DNA of 23,094 bases, from the NCBI GenBank assembly GCA_002787075.1, contig PCVT01000037.1, positions 1,780 through 24,873 on the forward strand, given 5' to 3'. The notes under the pieces are model-generated. The model saw only the letters and a list, made by a program, of their open reading frames with translations, ran no database searches and had not been told where the DNA came from. Below, piece by piece: positions 9,101 to 13,917 of this stretch; positions within the stretch are counted from its first letter, which is position 1; each line of letters starts with the position of its first letter. The stretch is from Parcubacteria group bacterium CG11_big_fil_rev_8_21_14_0_20_41_14 (lineage in GTDB: Bacteria; Patescibacteriota; Patescibacteriia; UBA2169). The position numbers and the translations under genes are program-made.

Positions 9101-9180
9101 TTATCGGCTTGCTCGCTAGATGGTTCAGAAAGCAAGTTTTCTTGCTCTTGCGGAGAGAAATTTTCTCGCGGCTTTTCCAT
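3112..9180 (-). CDS. Giant multidomain protein: Gly/Ala-rich hydrophobic segments, DHH-like and PPP-like metallophosphoesterase domains
   Basis: 2022 residues. N-terminal acidic, Glu-rich region (1-80), then four Gly/Ala-rich hydrophobic segments at about 88-135, 262-287, 529-551 and 607-628, separated by charged helical, probably coiled-coil stretches. A DHH-phosphoesterase-like domain follows, with HGDLDAEAA (His770, Asp772, Asp774), TIIDSSE and IDHHT (831-833). After a Pro/Ala-rich linker (about 1197-1246) comes a PPP-like metallophosphatase: FLGDILGDRD (Asp1307), YGNHD (1342-1345), CHTDP (His1460) and HGHSPH (1652-1657). The first motif reads GGDMR, so the His of the usual GDxHG is missing. 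A second Pro/Ala linker (about 1707-1760) leads to a C-terminal domain I do not recognise. The DHH part suggests cleavage of a phosphodiester or nucleotide, the PPP part a phosphoprotein or dinucleotide. The hydrophobic segments could anchor it to the membrane. It follows the small acidic protein gene after 16 bases and is probably co-transcribed. Substrate unknown. Confidence 0.75.
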   Translation of the reverse strand: MEKPRENFSPQEQENLLSEPSSEQADKTELDLEAEEKQVDIEQATEEAAEDIVEELSHSGELESLREPENRETLKKWISSRVKNFWVAHISGAAAGFAVTSGARIAIKQSAFLYLNGIPGAGIIAGAVAGAAIEGGKTYYRERNKFVAGDIITQLNEAPDDLQKAAIVSKAEKHLKEARINKSPEAKDLADIVRAARLHLEADLHKEELTGKSEAQQISWLLKTSGENLKKIPRSEKKNAKALLKKIEFQSEKSKVDHAKVGKAILKGALVGAIGGTIGGALSHYVFDNLHPGEWLEHAVKPIQEAMPDISQEHAQSIAEQALQEKAEVAAEAVARVIAEGKDQLLKETFTAEATKGDGWTHLARKVVHDYLVNLNELSPDTAPDLTTEQLVHIEDTLVKEQLRSGSKELIHLDQKLELTGAKIQSLIEKAQDLSVKKIENISTVLKEPEHHLSSTTIEWMADTKNISNPSNDFAREIAERAKEAAQIAAATVQEIAVPEIVDKGAEEISKKESVEEVVPEIPDKTPSHIKTILGVLSGGALGAYAAKKIFWKKQVEAVEAKEPEQESPVAKTTVLDEDIEDTVEKPVAQSAPSPIAEKEESEDISPLPAVVAGALAGAAAVEAISSAKEPDHSQDSLDSEAELSNNNETNMENFNTGESPQELIDESEEAEITAEQKPAPSAPDASPATEQITTVEEQLEIDEESEFIRAAAEHIKQRLDKYEELQISDDGKKLTTKKELQERFTELVKKYWNEFATHGFTKGDILERHGDLDAEAALFLLKEAGLVVDRDTLTFVEKGKGKQVLSGTIIDSSETFGVKAEEEGKRLIIDHHTAEPRRDVSSAKLLYNILSNPEFGVLEKKPWLDKFVEYVAKEDNKNYTPDECRDFWENYGRNFASLANVNVSFEEMKKFFEDEKYTPFQKLPDDYIKKLHFIFNRDKQDMREQKPDFVTSRLEKNKKGAEKDIEQMKKDGFVFDSGYSRFGKILIDTGKQDENGVWRHPKLYTDFGFEALRAEGYGGYLIWLPKQNHFRLYTEKLIDFKIPETHNVRGHYLLRPDSNIPLETTWEEILVELAGNPNIQIPAGLTKAIETEATQREQVARAQEAKDQKIAELGAVLADADAKLTGDMVREAATEVQMDAKELLQKVIDMNSGAKKLHAQFSSKVKGKKTDSQQEALLFEVLEEFKKQQDQTKGTTKATIASAPVAPPAVAPTPKSPEPTPGAVPAAASSAPAGPEATPAAEIAPKPEQKDWWEVKRETEVMAVEDLGGDMRLFEKHVATLGVAEKDASGQWQWTGGDKKLVFLGDILGDRDMDGLEITAIIGDLAGQAEKEGGQVVVLYGNHDFEFIKFFRGDGKDGWAKRNASHFTRQSIGIWELTQFDPDPDSELKKIEPQIKSGPNRGSTTEEFKQREEELWDGLYQRMPQILAYMRTDPKGKKILEAICRIKVATIYDDTLYCHTDPTQRMITDLTRGGDINQRVKEINKIFQENLRDVLFRGEKLDNDFEKIEEVYASADNREYFTEQDLFESFTYDLVNLARAKISERMEKESAAGHTGSVDIASEIEDAIVGWEKEHEIHGTNAYVDEIGETAHLYYEYYRAEKSKRDESIIRKMHKSIATLAEKVKSSNPDLDLVKNTVQKVRNSGINAIIHGHSPHTKPRYYDENDFVIVSPHTRFDDSFYLFSPAKKGTSIIRKNGKIDLIGKEFREQAPPAAPKTPAKRVPAAPKAVPAAAVSAPAGPEATPTAEVIEPPKQEAAKTHVDILREHSEKIYQMVVNAKGFDRLHPDTQESLLDAFYETLVMQHQITPDLETFMEKQGGLQLDIQATEDQLKEPENLIFYYPDIDKDNKRDKGDTLIAPVVYDPKKSKRARSRGYESNNQIFGSYGAGPKTFLENQNILKDVPRSILTRGQKDKLAERYPVFFSNKLSRMDGWQELNQETQDNVSDSFLRYFDLHPERVPGISANDVLYSIEISDEDRDKMKKGAPMLIGEIYRRTGVNKNTIVLKLSSRPRSHSSVRSIL
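3946..3976. repeat. Internal repeat copy A (Pro/Ala linker of the giant gene)
   Basis: These 31 bases are identical to 5461-5491, with further similarity for about 20 bases beyond. They encode the APAGPEATP part of the linker on the C-terminal side of the PPP-like domain. The nucleotide identity, not just protein similarity, points to a recent internal duplication or gene conversion of the linker. Confidence 0.8.
5461..5491. repeat. Internal repeat copy B (Pro/Ala linker of the giant gene)
   Basis: Second copy of the 31-base exact repeat (see 3946-3976). It encodes the APAGPEATP part of the linker between the DHH-like half and the PPP-like domain, so the two copies bracket the PPP-like domain like a cassette. 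Confidence 0.8.
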
Positions 9181-9196
9181 AATATTAATTAAATTA

Positions 9197-9511
9197 TTAC
9201 GATAATTTTTCTTTGGCGGAGCGCAGGGATAAAAATTCCTGCTCTACCGCATCTTCAATTTTTTTCATCAATCCAGGGACATGGGTGGTAATGTTTGCTA
9301 TTTTTTCTTCCGCGTCCGGATCATTAAGAGCGGAGTTGAATTCCTTAATTTGTTCGTCATTTAATTCACCTATAGCCGCGTCAATGATAATCTTGCTGAA
9401 ATGTTCAAGTAATTGTTTCATGGTTTCCGCTCTTTCTTTTTCAGACAAATTTTTTGCTCCAATAGCCGATAACACAGCGTCAACATCTTTATTTAATATA
9501 TAATTAAGCAT
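9197..9511 (-). CDS. Small acidic helical protein, unknown function
   Basis: 104 residues, almost entirely predicted helical, with many Glu/Asp/Lys residues and no membrane segment or cysteine. The start MLNYILNKDVDAVLSAIG and the overall pattern resemble short uncharacterised proteins common in CPR genomes (possibly the DUF5663 type; I cannot confirm this). The stop codon lies 16 bases before the start of the giant gene on the same strand, so the two are almost certainly one operon. A role as a partner or folding aid of the giant protein is possible but is inferred only from position. Confidence 0.65.
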   Translation of the reverse strand: MLNYILNKDVDAVLSAIGAKNLSEKERAETMKQLLEHFSKIIIDAAIGELNDEQIKEFNSALNDPDAEEKIANITTHVPGLMKKIEDAVEQEFLSLRSAKEKLS

Positions 9512-9525
9512 ATATGTAAGAATAA

Positions 9526-9556
9526 ATTATATCTTTATAATATAGGATATAGTCAG
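9526..9556 (-). promoter_or_regulatory. Weak promoter candidate for the small acidic protein / giant gene operon
   Basis: On the minus strand a perfect TATAAT (complement of 9526-9531) lies 15 bases before the start codon, with CTGACT (complement of 9551-9556) 19 bases further upstream as a poor -35. The AT-rich context makes chance matches likely. Confidence 0.35.
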
Positions 9557-9626
9557 CTATTGCAATAGTATGTATTAGTCAAACTTATCTTCAAGTCCGC
9601 GAACATAAGCGGATTCCACTATTTTT

Positions 9627-9655
9627 TTGGTAAAAATTATAATTCAATGTATAAT
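9627..9655 (+). promoter_or_regulatory. Promoter of the M16 peptidase gene
   Basis: TTGGTA (9627-9632), a 17-base spacer and a perfect TATAAT (9650-9655), with the start codon 20 bases downstream. Transcription would start near 9662 and give a very short leader containing AAGAAGAA as a weak ribosome binding site. Confidence 0.6.
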
Positions 9656-9675
9656 ATATAGTAAAAAGAAGAAAT

Positions 9676-10959
9676 ATGAAGGAATATCAATCAATCAAAT
9701 TAGGCGATTTTACAGTTATACTAAATAATTTCCCAACGAAGTCTATCTATTTTGATTTTGCCGTCAAAGTCGGCTCACGCTATGAAGAAAAAACAAATAA
9801 TGGCTTGGCCCATTTTGTTGAACATCTTTACGCGAAAAATATTGTTAATAGCATAAAATCACACCCATGGATTAAGCATTATATAAATGAAACATTCTAT
9901 GCCTATACAAAGGAGGATAGGACAAATTTTGAATTTATAATTCATGAAAAAGATTTAAAAATGGGCGTTAGATTGATTTCAAAAATTATTCAGGGATTAA
10001 AACTGAATAAAGAAGCAATTAAAATAGAAAAGGGCATAATATTAGAAGAGTTGCTTGATTATAAAGAAAATATTGATTTTACCTATTATAAAAGCGTCAA
10101 AAAAAAATATTTCAAAAACTCCTCTTTAGGATTCGAAATTCTTGGGACAGAAAAAAATATCAAAAAATTTACCTTAAGGGAAATTAGCGAATTCATAAAA
10201 AAACACTACACTTTGGATAATATGATTTTAACAGTTTCTGGTAATTTTAATATTAAAGAATTCAAAAAAATTATTAATCAAGAGCTTAAACCTTTGCCAA
10301 AACCGCAAAAAAGGGCGCGCAAAAGAAAAATTAATTTTAATAATTTTTGTTATTCAGGAAACGCGATTTACATAAAAAATAACGAGAAGATAAATAAAAT
10401 TTTCTTTGGCTATTATTACCCATTTTTTAATGCTGACGCGGCGAAAAATGTTGAATGGGAATTTTTTATAGAAATTTTAAATAATTATTTATTTTATAAA
10501 ATTACTAATAAATTATCAATTTACTCAGTTGACGCGGATGTTAGAACATACGAGGAATTTTCAAATTTCAGCATTGAATCATCTTTTAGCCATAAAAAAA
10601 TTGAGGATTTTTATCTTCTATTACTGGCGGAATTAAAAAAGTTTAAAAAGAATTTTACGCAAAAAGAATTTAACTATTTCCAGAAAAGAAAAATGATAAA
10701 TTTAGATTTAGAAAAAGATGAGATTAAAGAAGTTACAAGCATGATATCCTGGTATGCCATTACATTTGGAACTGATAAAATATTAACGCTGCTTGATCAA
10801 CAAAAAATTATTAAAGCAATGGATGTCAAAAAAATTTATTATTTTTTTGATCTTATTTTTAAAAAAGACAAAGGTACTGTTGTAATATTCGGAAAAATAC
10901 CAGAATCAAAAAAACAAAAATTAAATAAAATATGGAATAATTGGAAAATTAACAGTTGA
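9676..10959 (+). CDS. M16 family zinc metallopeptidase (single inverzincin-type domain)
   Basis: 427 residues, the usual length for a one-subunit M16 peptidase. The inverted zinc motif HxxEH is present as HFVEH (His46, Glu49, His50), and the third ligand is expected in ILEEL (Glu124/125), about 75 residues downstream as in the family. The N-terminal half has the normal order (KVGSRYEE, GLAHFVEHL, then TLREISEFIKKHYTLDNMILTVSGN near 170-195). The C-terminal half is the non-catalytic repeat. There is no signal peptide, so it probably acts inside the cell on peptides. The gene is far more A+T-rich than its neighbours and very rich in Lys, Asn and Ile codons, suggesting separate ancestry. It stands alone, with its own promoter and a terminator after it. 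Confidence 0.85.
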   Translation: MKEYQSIKLGDFTVILNNFPTKSIYFDFAVKVGSRYEEKTNNGLAHFVEHLYAKNIVNSIKSHPWIKHYINETFYAYTKEDRTNFEFIIHEKDLKMGVRLISKIIQGLKLNKEAIKIEKGIILEELLDYKENIDFTYYKSVKKKYFKNSSLGFEILGTEKNIKKFTLREISEFIKKHYTLDNMILTVSGNFNIKEFKKIINQELKPLPKPQKRARKRKINFNNFCYSGNAIYIKNNEKINKIFFGYYYPFFNADAAKNVEWEFFIEILNNYLFYKITNKLSIYSVDADVRTYEEFSNFSIESSFSHKKIEDFYLLLLAELKKFKKNFTQKEFNYFQKRKMINLDLEKDEIKEVTSMISWYAITFGTDKILTLLDQQKIIKAMDVKKIYYFFDLIFKKDKGTVVIFGKIPESKKQKLNKIWNNWKINS

Positions 10960-10984
10960 AGGGGTGGTAAAAGGAAAAGAAAAA

Positions 10985-11010
10985 GCAGGCATCCTTTATA
11001 AGATGCCTGC
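10985..11010. terminator. Bidirectional terminator between the M16 and AbiEii genes
   Basis: GCAGGCATC (10985-10993) pairs perfectly with GATGCCTGC (11002-11010). TGGTTTTGGGTTT follows on the + strand, and a purine tract precedes it that reads as a T-rich tract on the minus strand, so it can serve both converging genes. Confidence 0.75.
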
Positions 11011-11024
11011 TGGTTTTGGGTTTA

Positions 11025-11594
11025 CTAAAATCCAATTTTTATGCGCTCAATAATTACTTCGCTGTTGTATGAAAATCCTCGCGTAAAAAAATAATGAATA
11101 TCATACAAATCCCGGCCCGCGATGGCCTCGTGTTTTTCAAACCTGTCAATTAAAGCCACTAATTTATTGGCAAACATTGTTTCCTGTGTCTGGCATTGGA
11201 CAATCCGGTCAATGTCATCTAATCGGAATTGATGGTATTGGTTTGATTTTGGGGGAGGGCTTGTGACATCTATTTTAATGGTATTTCTTTCGTTCTCTTG
11301 GGCAGGATACCGCAGAAAATATTGGGCCGTGTTTTTGCTTTTGTCTTTTATCTCAAGTCCGAGATTTTTAAACACTAGCTCTAATTCTTTGCGCAATCGC
11401 AGCATGTCTTTACCTTTTGCTTTGCAGTCAAAATCCAAATCAATTGAAAACCGGTCAAGCCAGCCAAGCATGGCAGCGCAGGTTCCGCCTTTGAAATAGA
11501 AATGTTGAGCCAGTGTTTTGTTGTCATATATGGCTGAAAGCAGGCGATAGAGCCAGGCTTTATGGATAGCGTCTTTTTTATTTGGAAGAATCAT
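11025..11594 (-). CDS. abiEii: AbiEii-like nucleotidyltransferase toxin (type IV toxin-antitoxin)
   Basis: 189 residues. The polymerase-beta-like nucleotidyltransferase signature is clear: KGGT (35-38), then SIDLDFD with Asp52 and Asp54 as metal ligands, and IKIDVTS as the likely third acidic strand. The C-terminal RDLYDIHYF motif is typical of the AbiEii/MenT family (PF08843). Such toxins transfer nucleotides to targets such as tRNA ends and block growth, often as anti-phage abortive infection. The protein is shorter than many relatives (about 220-300 residues) and lacks the long C-terminal part. The start overlaps the end of the antitoxin reading frame by 17 bases, so the pair is translationally coupled. 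Confidence 0.85.
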   Translation of the reverse strand: MILPNKKDAIHKAWLYRLLSAIYDNKTLAQHFYFKGGTCAAMLGWLDRFSIDLDFDCKAKGKDMLRLRKELELVFKNLGLEIKDKSKNTAQYFLRYPAQENERNTIKIDVTSPPPKSNQYHQFRLDDIDRIVQCQTQETMFANKLVALIDRFEKHEAIAGRDLYDIHYFFTRGFSYNSEVIIERIKIGF

Positions 11595-12150
11595 ATACTT
11601 GTTTTTGAATTATTTTTACTTGTTTCCAATCAATTGAATTTTTAGCGTCAAAATGAGCGTTTTTATTGAAATAGAGCATATCAGCAATAGCCCGAGGCAT
11701 TGTCGCGATTTTATATCCGTTTTTCGCGATAATGCCGATGATGTTGTGCAGATATTGGTCATTCAGTTTTCTGCAGCGATAGCGATGAGATCCAATAGAG
11801 AATCGTTTTGATATATCGCTCACTAGTGTAATCTCATGCATTTCTTGCTGGATGATTCCTGAACGCGCGAGCGCGGTCTCGGTGCTCGCGTACGCGAATC
11901 TGCGAAGCGCTTTTATGCCGAGCATAATCGGGTCTATCTGATCAATTGGCTTGATCGCGTACAGGCCTTTATGCGCGCGGAAAAGAAGCCCTTTTTTGAC
12001 ATAACGGGAAAGCGTGGCATACAGGGTGTTGTCGTTTCCAATGCGCCATAAATTAGCCAAGTCCTTTGCGTGAAAAATTATTTGGCCCATTGTGGCTATT
12101 TTGGCGAACCTGTCGTCAAACCTGTTTTTTTGCTTGTATTGAGTGTTCAT
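11578..12150 (-). CDS. abiEi: AbiEi-like antitoxin / transcriptional autoregulator
   Basis: 190 residues. The N-terminal 70 or so residues look like a winged helix (FHAKDLANLWRI, then TLYATLSRYVKKGLLFRAHKGLYAI), as in AbiEi antitoxins, followed by a domain containing AYASTETALARSGII typical of the family's second half. AbiEi proteins neutralise the nucleotidyltransferase without tight binding (type IV) and repress their own operon through inverted repeats. A perfect inverted repeat lies directly before the start codon here. The order antitoxin-toxin with a 17-base overlap is standard. A decayed copy of the operator and first codons occurs about 1.2 kb away (13329-13390). Confidence 0.85.
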   Translation of the reverse strand: MNTQYKQKNRFDDRFAKIATMGQIIFHAKDLANLWRIGNDNTLYATLSRYVKKGLLFRAHKGLYAIKPIDQIDPIMLGIKALRRFAYASTETALARSGIIQQEMHEITLVSDISKRFSIGSHRYRCRKLNDQYLHNIIGIIAKNGYKIATMPRAIADMLYFNKNAHFDAKNSIDWKQVKIIQKQVYDSSK

Positions 12151-12200
12151 TTATCCTGTACTCCTGTGTACAGGATAACATAACGGCTAAATTATGTCAA
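12151..12200 (-). promoter_or_regulatory. Promoter and inverted-repeat operator of the AbiE-like operon
   Basis: On the minus strand: TTGACA (complement of 12195-12200), a 17-base spacer and TATCCT (complement of 12172-12177). A perfect 11-bp inverted repeat, TTATCCTGTAC-N6-GTACAGGATAA (12151-12178), covers the -10 and runs up to the start codon. Its spacer contains the AGGAG ribosome binding site. A bound AbiEi would block both transcription start and the leader. Confidence 0.85.
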
Positions 12201-12285
12201 ATATTCCTATTCAATAATGGAATGGTTCTAATGCTTTGTGCGTGGACGCAAAAAAAGAGCATCTAGCGCTATAATGACATAAATA

Positions 12286-12329
12286 ATGTTGTGGACAAGT
12301 TAGCGGCGAAACCGCTATTTTTGCAACAT
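12286..12329. other. Structured non-coding stretch after the SAM hydrolase-like gene
   Basis: ATGTTG (12286-12291) pairs with CAACAT (12324-12329), enclosing a hairpin TAGCGG-CGAAA-CCGCTA (12301-12317) that is followed by TTTTT on the + strand. No + strand gene ends here. A further hairpin at 12361-12378 overlaps the stop codon of the minus-strand gene and may contribute to its termination. Confidence 0.3.
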
Positions 12330-12376
12330 ATCAAATCCCTTGGAGCGTTAAAATAATCAAGAGCATTTTAATATGC

Positions 12377-13159
12377 TCACAGAACAGCATCTCCAATTTT
12401 AATCCCAAACAATTCAGCCGCGCTTTTGCCCTGAACCGCAATTTCCAAAAAACGATTATTGCCAAGCCCGGAACTGCCAATGATAATGGCAGCGTGATTA
12501 TCCGGCACATTCCGAAGAAGGGGATAAAATTTCAAATTCCCAAATTTTGTTTTTACAAAGCCGTTTTTCTGGAGCTGAATATCAGAGCGCAATAAACTTG
12601 TCTTTATATTGCCGAAACAATCAATAGCCCAGGCGCGCGGTTCAATGCGCGCGTTTTTCAAAACATATTTTTTGGTTGGAATTTTAATGCCTTTTGAAAT
12701 CCAAAAAGCAATTCGCGGAAGAAAATCAAAACTTCTGAATTGAGACCATGCTATCCTTTGTTGCTCATTTTTAGTAAGATGTTCTGTTTTGGCAACTGCT
12801 TTAAGGATATGGGGAATATTCATCATGCGAATTGATTCAGCAATTCCAAATTTGCGGAGAAAAGAAAGCGTATTGCCCGCAACAGAACTTATGACCAAAG
12901 TATGGCGCCAATAAAAAAATCCAAAAGGCGTTCCGTTTTTGAATTTTCGCGCGCTTCCATTGCGCGGAGCCACATTTGCCAGGATAATTCCTTTTTTTCC
13001 TTCCGTGGCGTCTAAAACATCAATAATATTTCCGCTTGCTTCAATATCGCTTTGAACGCCTACAAATGTCGGCGCAATGTTAAAAAGGCAAGCAACTCTT
13101 GCGGCTTGCCTGCCTGCCGCGTTTTGGTCTTTGCAATCATTTATGATAGTTATGAACAT
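12377..13159 (-). CDS. SAM hydrolase / SAM hydroxide adenosyltransferase family protein (DUF62)
   Basis: 260 residues, the usual length for the chlorinase/fluorinase-like family. The C-terminal domain is diagnostic: IDCFGNIKTSLL (about 179-190) matches the family's ID-x-FGN-hx-T motif, and GSSGLGNNRFLEIAVQGKSA with AAELFGIKIGDAVL (about 228-260) matches the conserved end. The N-terminus IINDCKDQN corresponds to the TDFG...D strand with Asp8 as the likely catalytic or ribose-binding residue. Known members hydrolyse S-adenosylmethionine to adenosine and L-methionine; a halogenase role is less likely. A Met-rich leader peptide and intrinsic terminator lie directly upstream, which fits an enzyme that frees methionine when charged tRNA-Met is scarce. 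No strong ribosome binding site is visible before the ATG. Confidence 0.8.
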   Translation of the reverse strand: MFITIINDCKDQNAAGRQAARVACLFNIAPTFVGVQSDIEASGNIIDVLDATEGKKGIILANVAPRNGSARKFKNGTPFGFFYWRHTLVISSVAGNTLSFLRKFGIAESIRMMNIPHILKAVAKTEHLTKNEQQRIAWSQFRSFDFLPRIAFWISKGIKIPTKKYVLKNARIEPRAWAIDCFGNIKTSLLRSDIQLQKNGFVKTKFGNLKFYPLLRNVPDNHAAIIIGSSGLGNNRFLEIAVQGKSAAELFGIKIGDAVL

Positions 13160-13176
13160 AGTGTATTCATAATAAT

Positions 13177-13201
13177 AAAAAAACCCTCGCAGCCGAGGGT
13201 T
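13177..13201 (-). terminator. Attenuator terminator before the SAM hydrolase-like gene
   Basis: On the minus strand AACCCUCG (complement of 13194-13201) pairs with CGAGGGUU (complement of 13182-13189) around a 4-base loop, followed by a run of U (13177-13183). It ends 17 bases before the start codon. The left arm overlaps AAACAUAACCC (complement of 13197-13207), which can instead pair with GGAUUAUGUUU (complement of 13236-13246) inside the leader reading frame, forming an antiterminator. Confidence 0.85.
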
Positions 13202-13229
13202 ATGTTTGATAAAGATTAAAGAAATTAAA

Positions 13230-13316
13230 TTAGCAAAACATAATCCAAGGCGCGCGAAAGTGCATCATCATGGACATCATCGTATTGCTGATATTGGAAT
13301 TTTGGAGCGAATGCAT
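13230..13316 (-). CDS. Met-rich leader peptide of the SAM hydrolase-like gene
   Basis: 28 codons from ATG at 13316 to TAA at 13232-13230. Residues 13-18 read MMSMMM, with another Met at position 26. The last codons (TGG ATT ATG TTT) form the antiterminator strand, five codons after the Met run. A ribosome stalled at the Met codons leaves that strand free; one that reaches the stop codon covers it. This is the layout of an amino-acid leader peptide. The start is uncertain: there is no clear ribosome binding site at 13316, a tiny reading frame (MNTP) starts at 13338 with AGGAG before it, and initiation could also be at the Met cluster (about 13280). Confidence 0.7.
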   Translation of the reverse strand: MHSLQNSNISNTMMSMMMHFRAPWIMFC

Positions 13317-13328
13317 AATATTGTTATG

Positions 13329-13390
13329 GAGTGTTCATGTATCCTGTACTCCTGTATACAGGGTATTATAATGGTTAAATTATGTCAAAT
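13329..13390 (-). promoter_or_regulatory. Promoter of the Met leader; near-copy of the AbiE-like operator
   Basis: On the minus strand: TTGACA (complement of 13383-13388), a 17-base spacer and TACCCT (complement of 13360-13365). The whole block aligns with 12141-12203 without gaps and with few mismatches, including the AGGAG and the first three codons ATGAACACT. The inverted repeat is degraded on one side (ATACAGGGTAT instead of GTACAGGATAA). It was either copied from the toxin-antitoxin promoter or is a remnant of a second antitoxin gene, and it now drives the leader. Confidence 0.75.
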
Positions 13391-13402
13391 ATGGATAAAA
13401 AT

Positions 13403-13433
13403 AAAGCCCTATCCAAGTTGAGAATAGGGCTTT
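13403..13433 (-). terminator. Terminator after hisI
   Basis: AAAGCCCTAT (13403-13412) pairs with ATAGGGCTTT (13424-13433). T-rich sequence follows on both strands (TTTTTT on +, TATTTTTAT on -). It lies 8 bases after the hisI stop codon. Confidence 0.75.
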
Positions 13434-13441
13434 TTTCGGAC

Positions 13442-13795
13442 TTAGAACAGCCGCTGGAAAAAACACGTAGGCATGGTTTTTCCGGAATTGTCTTTAATAT
13501 GGCACACACCGCCGCCGAGTTTGTCAACAATATACAAGAAGCAATTTCGTTCGCAATTAATCCATGCCTCGTGTATATGAAGAAAATCTCCAGAAGTCGA
13601 TCCTTTGTGCCAAATTTTTTCGCGTCCTCTTGAATACAACACTACTTCGCGCAGGCAGATGCTTTTTTCAAATGCTTCGCGATTCGTATATCCAAGAAAC
13701 AGGACATCTTTTGTGAAACGATCCTGTATAATCACTGGGATTAGCTTGTCAGGATCATCTCCAAAAATCTCATGAATCATTTTTGGCGAGTTCAT
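13442..13795 (-). CDS. hisI: HisI-like phosphoribosyl-AMP cyclohydrolase, divergent metal site
   Basis: 117 residues, one domain. LIPVIIQD (18-25), LFLGYTNREAFEKS, then WHKGSTSGD and GGGVCH match phosphoribosyl-AMP cyclohydrolase, step three of histidine synthesis, which opens the adenine ring. Differences from typical HisI: the D-C-D-x-D magnesium motif reads N-C-E-R-N, the second Cys is one residue farther on, and the third Cys (PTCFF) is 13 instead of about 7 residues after it. The zinc cysteines are thus kept but the acidic site is not, so activity may be altered. No other his genes are in the window. The start has AAAGGAACAAGCC before it. A His-specific attenuator lies directly upstream, which supports a histidine role. 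Confidence 0.8.
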   Translation of the reverse strand: MNSPKMIHEIFGDDPDKLIPVIIQDRFTKDVLFLGYTNREAFEKSICLREVVLYSRGREKIWHKGSTSGDFLHIHEAWINCERNCFLYIVDKLGGGVCHIKDNSGKTMPTCFFQRLF

Positions 13796-13825
13796 GGCTT
13801 GTTCCTTTCTTTGATAAGATTAAAT

Positions 13826-13857
13826 TAAAAGAGCCCTTTCTCTCGCGAGAAAGGGCT
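13826..13857 (-). terminator. Attenuator terminator before hisI
   Basis: On the minus strand AGCCCUUUCUC (complement of 13847-13857) pairs perfectly over 11 bp with GAGAAAGGGCU (complement of 13832-13842), loop GCGA, followed by CUUUUAAUUU. It lies between yerC and hisI, 31 bases before the hisI start. Confidence 0.85.
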
Positions 13858-13917
13858 GTGGAAATATCACGAAATCAAGATATCACAACATCCTCTTCTT
13901 GCGAGAAGAGTTGTGAT
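13848..13917 (-). promoter_or_regulatory. His attenuator using the tail of yerC as leader peptide
   Basis: The end of the yerC reading frame contains CAT CAT CAC (His94-96) followed by nine codons and TGA. These bases form a strong hairpin (13882-13917: AUCACAA with UUGUGAU, then CUCUUCU with AGAAGAG). If a ribosome stalls at the His codons, AGAAGAGG (complement of 13892-13899) is released and can pair with CCCUUUCU (complement of 13848-13855, one mismatch), which is the left arm of the terminator. A ribosome reaching the stop codon covers AGAAGAGG and lets the terminator form. The pattern is visible in sequence; the mechanism is inferred by analogy with his operon attenuation. Confidence 0.7.

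Noticed and set aside
13177..13201. Reading this hairpin as the simple terminator of a lost upstream gene
   Set aside because: The hisI gene upstream already has its own terminator at 13403-13433, and the Met-rich frame with a competing pairing explains this one better.
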